A DNA stretch of 64,000 nucleotides from Chryseobacterium gilvum (GTDB lineage Bacteria > Bacteroidota > Bacteroidia > Flavobacteriales > Weeksellaceae). How positions within the stretch are numbered: position 1 is the first letter of the stretch; every line of letters starts with the position of its first letter. The stretch covers positions 1,363,072-1,427,071 of the forward strand of contig NZ_JAOTEN010000001.1 in assembly GCF_025628965.1 (NCBI RefSeq). The letters run 5' to 3'. Under the pieces are notes generated by a model. It saw only the letters and a list, made by a program, of their open reading frames with translations, was not told the DNA's origin and ran no database searches. Shown one piece after another: positions 59,404-64,000 of this stretch. Made by a program: the position numbers and the translations under genes.

Positions 59404-60533
59404 TGAAAAAATTTTTGCCTGCTTTCTTAGCAGGAACTTCAGCTGTTGCGGCCCTGATTTTTCTTTCAGGATACGGATATATTTTTAAAGCTGCCGCCCT
59501 GAATCTCAAAAAAGGCCCCTTGACACCTTCTACGGATGATGAAGAAAAGTTTCCGTCAAACCTTGTTCCTACTTTACACCCGGAGCACTGGAAAAAAGAT
59601 GTGGCGTATAACTCCCAAAATCTCTCTGAAACACTTATAAAAGATTTAAAAAAAACGCGGGCTTCATCCTTGGTGATTATTCAAAATAACAAATTACTGC
59701 ATGAATCTTACTGGAAAGATCATGACTCTTCTTCACTGATGAATTCATTTTCAATGGCCAAAGGAATTCTTGCAATTTTAACAGGCTGTGCGATTGATGA
59801 CGGCTATCTGGAGTCTGAAGATCAACTGGTTTCATCTGTATTTCCCGAATATAAATCGAGCAAATATGGCCAGTTTCTCACTTTTCGCCATCTCATGACC
59901 ATGCAGGCCGGATTTGAATGGGCAGAAGAATACCGCCATCCTTTTGCGCCCAATTCAAAACAGTATTTTATAGAAGATCTTGCCGAACAGGCATTCGGTA
60001 TTGAAGTAAAAGAAATGCCCGGACAACATTATGAATATCAAAGTGTTGCTGCACAAATTCTGGGTCTTGCCCTCAAAAAAGCAATCGGAAAAAAACTTGC
60101 TGACTATTTATCTGATAAAATATGGAAACCGCTTGGTATGGAGTTTCCTGCCAAATGGAGTACGGACCAACACGGAATGGAGAAAGCCTTTTGCTGCATT
60201 CATGCTACTTCCAGGGATTTTGCAAAAATCGGGCAGCTCATTATGCAGGAAGGCAACTGGAAAGGGCAACAGCTGATCAGTAAGGAATACTGTAAAAAAC
60301 TGTCGACTCCAACTTCTGTAAATGATGCATTCTGCATGTCGATCTGGGCAAATGATGACTCTGAAACAAAACACCGTTTCTTTTATGGTTTTCTGGGCCA
60401 GTTTATCATTATGATTCCTGACAAAAATCTGGTTATTGTAAAAACCGGATTATACAACAGATTGGAGGTTGACAAGAAAAAAAGGCCTCATCAGGTAAAA
60501 ATTCTTGTTGATGAAGTGAGTGGGATGGTGTAA
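59403..60533 (+). CDS. Membrane-anchored SxxK serine hydrolase (class C beta-lactamase / esterase-like)
   Basis: 376 residues. An N-terminal anchor (about 4-30, FLPAFLAGTSAVAALIFLSG) places the enzyme in the periplasm. The serine/lysine pair is Ser117-Met-Ala-Lys120 in FSMAKGI. The tyrosine motif is in HYEYQSVAAQIL and the third motif region is GFLGQFI. This pattern is closer to 6-aminohexanoate-dimer hydrolase and EstB-type esterases than to true beta-lactamases. Substrate unknown. It overlaps the FAD/NAD(P)-binding gene by one base (TAATG), so a joint pathway is likely. Confidence 0.88.
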   Translation: MKKFLPAFLAGTSAVAALIFLSGYGYIFKAAALNLKKGPLTPSTDDEEKFPSNLVPTLHPEHWKKDVAYNSQNLSETLIKDLKKTRASSLVIIQNNKLLHESYWKDHDSSSLMNSFSMAKGILAILTGCAIDDGYLESEDQLVSSVFPEYKSSKYGQFLTFRHLMTMQAGFEWAEEYRHPFAPNSKQYFIEDLAEQAFGIEVKEMPGQHYEYQSVAAQILGLALKKAIGKKLADYLSDKIWKPLGMEFPAKWSTDQHGMEKAFCCIHATSRDFAKIGQLIMQEGNWKGQQLISKEYCKKLSTPTSVNDAFCMSIWANDDSETKHRFFYGFLGQFIIMIPDKNLVIVKTGLYNRLEVDKKKRPHQVKILVDEVSGMV

Positions 60534-60570
60534 TTAATTTGCATTTACATTATAGTGTCTATTTTCTTTA

Positions 60571-60740
60571 AAATTGCCCTTCTGCAGTCGGTACAAATTC
60601 TAAGGTTGCCGTATTGAGGTAATTGATTGTGTATTGGAGCCTTCCAGATAATCCGTCGTGGTCGTACATTCTGCAAAATTCTTAAAATAAGCGGTGTATC
60701 CCTCGAGCTTGTGCCGTCTGCGCGGATATAATTCGTTTTT
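60571..60740 (-). pseudogene. Degraded Rhs core remnant, oldest copy
   Basis: On the minus strand the DNA still reads like the Rhs segment TDYLEG...NYLNTATLEFVPTAEG seen at 62260-62495, but with frameshifts and no open frame. It carries no toxin tip. It is the tail of the array after the second immunity gene and its palindrome. The rest of the 60534-60910 gap holds only this remnant and the repeat module at 60791-60895. Confidence 0.75.
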
Positions 60741-60790
60741 AAATTGCGCTTTTCTTTATCGGCTTTTAAATCATCGATAAAAATTTTAAG

Positions 60791-60895
60791 ACTTCTTTAA
60801 TAAAATGTAGCTGCGTTATAAAACACAAAAACCCATCGCAATTGCGATGGGTTTTTGTGTTTATCCGCTCAAAGTCACAGACTTTGCGCAGAGGG
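60791..60895. repeat. Rhs-cassette 3' repeat module, copy 2
   Basis: About 105 bases that match 62530-62636 with a few changes: AGACTT..TTTAATAAAA.TGTAGCTGC, the ACCCATCGCAATTGCGATGGGT palindrome, TTATCCGCTCAAAGTC and GACTTTGCGCAG. It ends 15 bases before the stop codon of the 117-residue immunity candidate. Confidence 0.8.
60821..60862. terminator. 42-base perfect palindrome, bidirectional terminator candidate
   Basis: AAACACAAAAACCCATCGCA joined to its exact complement, with no loop bases. The T run on either side lets it terminate both strands. It belongs to the Rhs 3' module. Confidence 0.7.
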
Positions 60896-60910
60896 GGAGA
60901 TTAGCAATTG

Positions 60911-61264
60911 TTATTTTAGCAATTCAACACTCTGCACAAACAATGCAAAACTTATTCCTATATAAATTAATAAACATAAATACCCAAAAAAAGAGGATTG
61001 AAAATTATAATCTTCATACTTCTTTTTCCTAATATAGTTGTTTATAATTAAGAATAATCCTATACAAAACAATATGACTGGAATAAAATAATTTTTAGTA
61101 GGATAATGATTCTTAATAAGAATATAATTTACTACTGTTAAAATATTCATCCATATCATTATTGTGAAAAATACCGATGTCGTAAATGTCGAGACATCCC
61201 CATTTCCTACTTTTCTTTGAAATTTAATAAAATGGAATATAATATAGTTTAATCCTTTATTCAT
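60911..61264 (-). CDS. Multi-pass membrane protein, immunity candidate of the second Rhs toxin
   Basis: 117 residues with about four hydrophobic segments (near 22-45, 54-70, 85-110), for example TSVFFTIMIWMNILTVVNYI, FIPVILFCIGLFLIINNYI and GYLCLLIYIGISFALFV. No family recognised. Its ATG overlaps the stop codon of the Rhs tip gene by one base (TAATG), the tight coupling expected for a toxin and its immunity protein. A membrane location suits protection from a membrane-acting toxin. The assignment rests on position and topology. Confidence 0.7.
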   Translation of the reverse strand: MNKGLNYIIFHFIKFQRKVGNGDVSTFTTSVFFTIMIWMNILTVVNYILIKNHYPTKNYFIPVILFCIGLFLIINNYIRKKKYEDYNFQSSFFGYLCLLIYIGISFALFVQSVELLK

Positions 61265-62292
61265 TATTGAGTGTGTTTTTCAAATAAATCTTCACCTGTC
61301 GAATATTCATATACAGCCTTTCCTCCAAAATAAATCAAGGAAACACCAGCACCAACTGGACCCAAAAATCCTACCCCTGTCATTATCATATCTACTGTAA
61401 ACTCTGTACCAGATATTTGACCTGAACCATACTGATAAATTGACACAACGGCACCTACTCCTGCAAGAGCATTTCCTGATATTTTAAGAACTTTTGCCGT
61501 GGATGCAACTCTTGATGTTTTGAGAGCTGATCCTAAAAGTGTTGTTCTATATGCGGGACGAGCATATTCATTCAAAGCTGTAAAATTAACTGTAGATGTG
61601 GTCCTAAGAGCCTTATCTACATAAGATGTTGTATTAGCAATACCTTGCTCTAAGCCCAAAGAAGTTAAATCATAATATTGATTATTAAGAATATTATCAA
61701 CATACGTATAGCGCGGGAAGTTGTACCCATTCGTATTGTTATCTTTTTTCTTTCCTGTTATGGTAACTTCTTCAATTTGTAATTCTTTTTCAGCTTTTTT
61801 CGTTTCAGGGTCATAAACATACACATTGTTTTTATCATCAATGTATGGTTTAAACTCTGCCGTGTTTGGACAGGTAGGACAAGTTGCAAGAGCATTTCCT
61901 CCTTCTTCAAACAATCCAGTTGGGTCGGAAAAATAAACAGGATTATTAAATGCGAAATGATAAGGAGTCCAATCGGGCATTACTTCAGCAAGTCCATCCT
62001 GAATTATAAACCTTCCAATATCGGGCATATAATGACGAAAGTCCATTGCAACCATCCCCGTCTCTTGAAGCTCCTTTCCGTTGTACTTATACTGATATTG
62101 AGGATTTCCACCTCCTGCATTATATCCTTGGTGCTTCAACCCAAAAGGGTAATAATTATTTTCTTCAAGAACTTCTGCGCTGCTGTTTGCATTTTTAAAA
62201 TAACTGAGCCTTACATTTCCTAAATAGTCGGTATAATTGTAAATATACGTATTATCTTTTAAAATTAAAATACCCTTCTGCTGTCGGTACAA
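61264..62292 (-). CDS. Displaced (orphan) Rhs tip with a membrane-active-looking toxin domain
   Basis: 342 residues as an open frame from a TTG at 62292. Residues about 15-125 are the conserved end of an Rhs core (YTDYLGNVRLSYFKN, YYPFGLKH, YNGKELQETGM, PDIGRFI, FNNPVYFSDPTGLF, the DPxG boundary). After DPTG comes a unique region of about 215 residues: a CPTC pair, a Lys/Asn-rich linker, then two Gly/Ala-rich hydrophobic stretches (ALAGVGAVVSIYQYG and IMTGVGFLGPVGAGVSLIYFGG) like those of pore-forming toxins. The Rhs frame upstream is broken by one extra base near 62262, so this is a silent cassette and not a full gene. The matching immunity candidate follows directly. Confidence 0.78.
   Translation of the reverse strand: MYRQQKGILILKDNTYIYNYTDYLGNVRLSYFKNANSSAEVLEENNYYPFGLKHQGYNAGGGNPQYQYKYNGKELQETGMVAMDFRHYMPDIGRFIIQDGLAEVMPDWTPYHFAFNNPVYFSDPTGLFEEGGNALATCPTCPNTAEFKPYIDDKNNVYVYDPETKKAEKELQIEEVTITGKKKDNNTNGYNFPRYTYVDNILNNQYYDLTSLGLEQGIANTTSYVDKALRTTSTVNFTALNEYARPAYRTTLLGSALKTSRVASTAKVLKISGNALAGVGAVVSIYQYGSGQISGTEFTVDMIMTGVGFLGPVGAGVSLIYFGGKAVYEYSTGEDLFEKHTQ
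62134..62218. repeat. Rhs core direct repeat, displaced copy
   Basis: 85 bases nearly identical (two differences) to 63916-64000, encoding VRLSYFKNANSSAEVLEE and YYPFGLKH. Such a repeat permits recombination between the main gene and the displaced tip. Confidence 0.9.
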
Positions 62293-62495
62293 ATTCTAAG
62301 GTTGCCGTATTGAGGTAATTGACCGTATATTGGAAGCCATCTAGGTAATCGGTCATCGTGGTTCGCTCCGTTCCGTTTTTGCTGAAGAAAGAAGTATATC
62401 CCTTTCTGATCTTGGTTCCGTCTGCGCGGTAGATGTAGTTGGTTCGTACATTATGCTCTTCGGTGCTTCCATTGGTGTCTCTGATGATATACGTT
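62255..62495 (-). pseudogene. Frameshifted Rhs core segment upstream of the displaced tip
   Basis: On the minus strand an open stretch of about 80 codons reads YIIRDTNGSTEEHNVRTNYIYR, TKIRKGYTSFF, TDYLDGFQYTVNYLNTATLE and FVPTAEGYFNFK, typical YD/Rhs core. It then hits a stop; one base less in the A tract near 62262 would join it to DNTYIYNYTDYLG of the following frame. Its upstream end near 62495 changes abruptly to unrelated sequence, marking where the old cassette was cut off. Confidence 0.8.
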
Positions 62496-62529
62496 TATTT
62501 GAAGGTACATAATGCTCACCACAAAAAAA

Positions 62530-62636
62530 TTTAAAGACTTTTTTAATAAAAATGTAGCTGCTTTATAAAACAAAACCCATCGCAATTGCGATGGGTTTTA
62601 TTTATTTATCCGCTCAAAGTCGGGAGACTTTGCGCA
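62530..62636. repeat. Rhs-cassette 3' repeat module, copy 1
   Basis: Homologous to 60791-60895: AAAGACTTTTTTAATAAAA, TGTAGCTGC, the central palindrome, TTATCCGCTCAAAGTC and GACTTTGCGCAG. It ends 20 bases before the stop codon of the first immunity candidate, the same relative place as the other copy. The 62293-62656 gap holds only this module and the Rhs core fragment. Confidence 0.82.
62572..62599. terminator. 28-base perfect palindrome, bidirectional terminator candidate
   Basis: AAAACCCATCGCAA / TTGCGATGGGTTTT with no loop bases; the core is the same as the palindrome at 60821-60862. Confidence 0.72.
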
Positions 62637-62656
62637 GCAGGAGAACTATCTTTATT

Positions 62657-63067
62657 TTATTGTTCTAAAACGCTACAATCTGACAACTCCCATTGACCAA
62701 ATTTATATTTAATAGTTGTCTCAACCACTACACCTTGATTAGGAATTTTATATAAGATATAAAATTTATCAGAAGTTTTTTGATATTCTAGTACTTCTAT
62801 CAGATTTGTATCTTCATCCATTTCACCTTTATTATCTACTATAATGCCATAACATTTTATTTTTCTTGTTAGAGGATTTTTAATATCTTTAAAAGATATT
62901 TTTATATTTCTACGCTCTTTAAGTTCAAAATGATAATACTGTTCGACATCTTTGCATATATTTAAAGATAATTCAATGAGATCAGAAATATCCTCATTAA
63001 TAGGATCGTTTTTTTTATTACTACAATTTATTGTTAATAAAAAAATTATTAATAAATATATTTTCAT
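62657..63067 (-). CDS. Lipoprotein, immunity candidate of the first Rhs toxin
   Basis: 136 residues. MKIYLLIIFLLTINCSNKK is a lipoprotein signal with the acylated Cys at 15. The mature part is charged and beta-rich (RKIKCYGIIVDNKGEMDEDTNLIEVLEY, DKFYILYKI) with no known domain. Its ATG overlaps the stop codon of the Rhs toxin gene by four bases (ATGA). The position is that of an immunity gene, and the lipid anchor implies that the toxin is neutralised in the periplasm or at the membrane. Confidence 0.7.
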   Translation of the reverse strand: MKIYLLIIFLLTINCSNKKNDPINEDISDLIELSLNICKDVEQYYHFELKERRNIKISFKDIKNPLTRKIKCYGIIVDNKGEMDEDTNLIEVLEYQKTSDKFYILYKIPNQGVVVETTIKYKFGQWELSDCSVLEQ

Positions 63068-64000
63068 TTTTTATATTTTATGATATTTTCATTAGGATCT
63101 TTTTTAGTATTTATATTATCTTTCTTTTTCTCTTCATATTTTTGGATTTCGGTGAACATTTTCAAACTTTTTTTAATGAAGCTATCCGATAATCTCTTTT
63201 TTAAACGGCTATAAGATTCCGATCGAATATCACTTACTGTTCGTCTTTGTACATCTCTTCCAAACGCTTCTTCTTCAAATTTATCTCCTTCTTCTTCAGG
63301 ATTATCAATTCCATCAACATCATCACCTTTATGGACATCTTCATGCAATATAGAGGTGGCAATTAAAAAAAGTAAATTCGATTGTTCTTCCCCTTCTGAA
63401 AGATTTTGTATTTCATCTAGATTATTAGAGTTTATATTAAATTCTCCTTTGCCTCTTCCATTTCCTTTATAAGTTGCAAAAGCTCTCACTTTTAATTTAC
63501 TCAAATCTTTAATATACAATATTGGACCTTTCCCGTCAGCTAAATCATTAAGAATTGTTTCTCGGCTCATCTGTCCCCATTTCATCATGCTTTTAAGTAC
63601 TTTTTCATCCTGTACTAAAGATTGAGCTAAATAAATTGCTCTTTGAAGTATTGCACGTTGTTCCTTTGTTGCGTTTGGATCAATAATAAATCTTCCATCA
63701 GGATCAATATATCTAATTGGATTATTCATCACATAAGTATATGGCGACCATCTTCGGTATTTCTCCGCTAGTGGATCAACAACACCCCATCTTCCAATAT
63801 CGGGCATATAGAATCTTGCGCCATAATCATACATCCCTGTTTCCTCCTGCAATTCCTTACCGTTATATTGATACTTGTACGCAGGGTTTCCACCATTTGC
63901 GTTGTATCCTTCATGCTTCAACCCAAACGGATAATAATTATTTTCTTCAAGAACTTCTGCGCTGCTGTTTGCATTTTTAAAATAACTGAGCCTTACATTT
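63064..64000 (-). CDS. Rhs-repeat protein C-terminal end with HEXXH toxin domain (5' part beyond window)
   Basis: The frame stays open to the window edge at 64000, reading VRLSYFKNANSSAEVLEENN and YYPFGLKH before an internal TTG at 63921. The Rhs core ends with YNGKELQEETGMYDYGARFY, PDIGRWGVVDPLAEKYRRWS, YTYVMNNPIRYIDPDGRF, the DPDG boundary. The tip of about 200 residues holds ILHEDVHKGDDVDG, an HEXXH zinc site with acidic residues after it, and EEEGDKFEEEAFG about 15 residues later, which could give the third (Glu) ligand as in gluzincins. This fits a polymorphic-toxin metallopeptidase. A lipoprotein immunity candidate overlaps the stop codon. The delivery system is not visible here. Confidence 0.85.
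   Translation of the reverse strand, partial: NVRLSYFKNANSSAEVLEENNYYPFGLKHEGYNANGGNPAYKYQYNGKELQEETGMYDYGARFYMPDIGRWGVVDPLAEKYRRWSPYTYVMNNPIRYIDPDGRFIIDPNATKEQRAILQRAIYLAQSLVQDEKVLKSMMKWGQMSRETILNDLADGKGPILYIKDLSKLKVRAFATYKGNGRGKGEFNINSNNLDEIQNLSEGEEQSNLLFLIATSILHEDVHKGDDVDGIDNPEEEGDKFEEEAFGRDVQRRTVSDIRSESYSRLKKRLSDSFIKKSLKMFTEIQKYEEKKKDNINTKKDPNENIIKYKK
63916..64000. repeat. Rhs core direct repeat, main-gene copy
   Basis: The partner of 62134-62218, with two differences in 85 bases. Homology continues at lower identity into the following Rhs core of both copies. Confidence 0.9.

Noticed and set aside
1..64000. tRNA, rRNA, insertion sequences, integrase or attachment sites.
   Set aside because: No cloverleaf, T-loop consensus, transposase or integrase motif was seen by eye on either strand; an RNA-gene search program would be the decisive check.

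Overview
The window is AT-rich chromosomal DNA from a member of the Bacteroidota, most likely Chryseobacterium or a close relative in the Weeksellaceae. The basis is a type IX secretion (T9SS) C-terminal sorting domain, Bacteroidota -7 promoter boxes (TAnnTTTG), a fused E1 alpha/beta 2-oxoacid dehydrogenase, a DUF6705-type lipoprotein, and SxxK, S9 and GH3 enzymes of flavobacterial character. The genus is an inference from gene content. I saw no tRNA, rRNA, CRISPR array, prophage or intact insertion sequence.

Layout. 0-3.1 kb: a minus-strand ECF sigma factor operon whose partner is an unusual anti-sigma / TonB-plug / vWA / T9SS-tail fusion. 3.3-20.4 kb: mostly housekeeping genes (C1 peptidase, E1 alpha/beta, polyprenyl synthase, RlmN, QueA, AIM24, a hypoxanthine/uracil-DNA-glycosylase-like protein, S9 peptidase, a DbpA-like helicase, SMP-30, MerR). 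20.4-24.0 kb: a small accessory patch with an XRE regulator, a lipoprotein carrying a JAMM metallopeptidase signature, a DUF6705 lipoprotein, an unknown secreted protein, and a decayed second DUF6705 copy with a duplicated terminator. 24.1-30.4 kb: a helix-hairpin-helix repeat protein, topoisomerase III, a GH3 beta-glucosidase behind a strong operator-like palindrome, and a SemiSWEET.

30.4-46 kb is a stress/survival region. It has two DUF892 ferritin-like proteins, a five-gene run (SDR, unknown, HPII-type catalase, Zn-alcohol dehydrogenase, CinA-like), a KGG-motif Asp/Gly-Ser-rich protein, a Ser/Thr/Asn/Gly lipoprotein, cold-shock protein, a single-domain degenerate DEAD-box protein, an AraC regulator, a DUF2383 four-helix bundle, a GNAT-nitrilase fusion, and an SDR with DoxX-like and small membrane proteins. 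46-50 kb: an OmpR-type two-component system followed by an LTA-synthase-family sulfatase. 50.1-57.4 kb: a six-gene minus-strand signalling operon (hybrid kinases, CheR, CheB, stand-alone receivers) with no chemoreceptor or CheA/CheW. 57.7-60.5 kb: a coupled FAD/NAD(P)-binding protein and SxxK serine hydrolase.

60.5-64 kb is the 3' end of an Rhs polymorphic-toxin locus read on the minus strand. The C-terminal tip of a main Rhs gene runs off the window and carries an HEXXH toxin domain, followed by a lipoprotein immunity candidate. Next comes a displaced Rhs tip with a membrane-active-looking toxin and a multi-TM immunity candidate, then an older Rhs remnant. Each generation ends in the same palindromic 3' module. 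This locus and the sigma/anti-sigma-T9SS fusion are the most interesting parts of the window.
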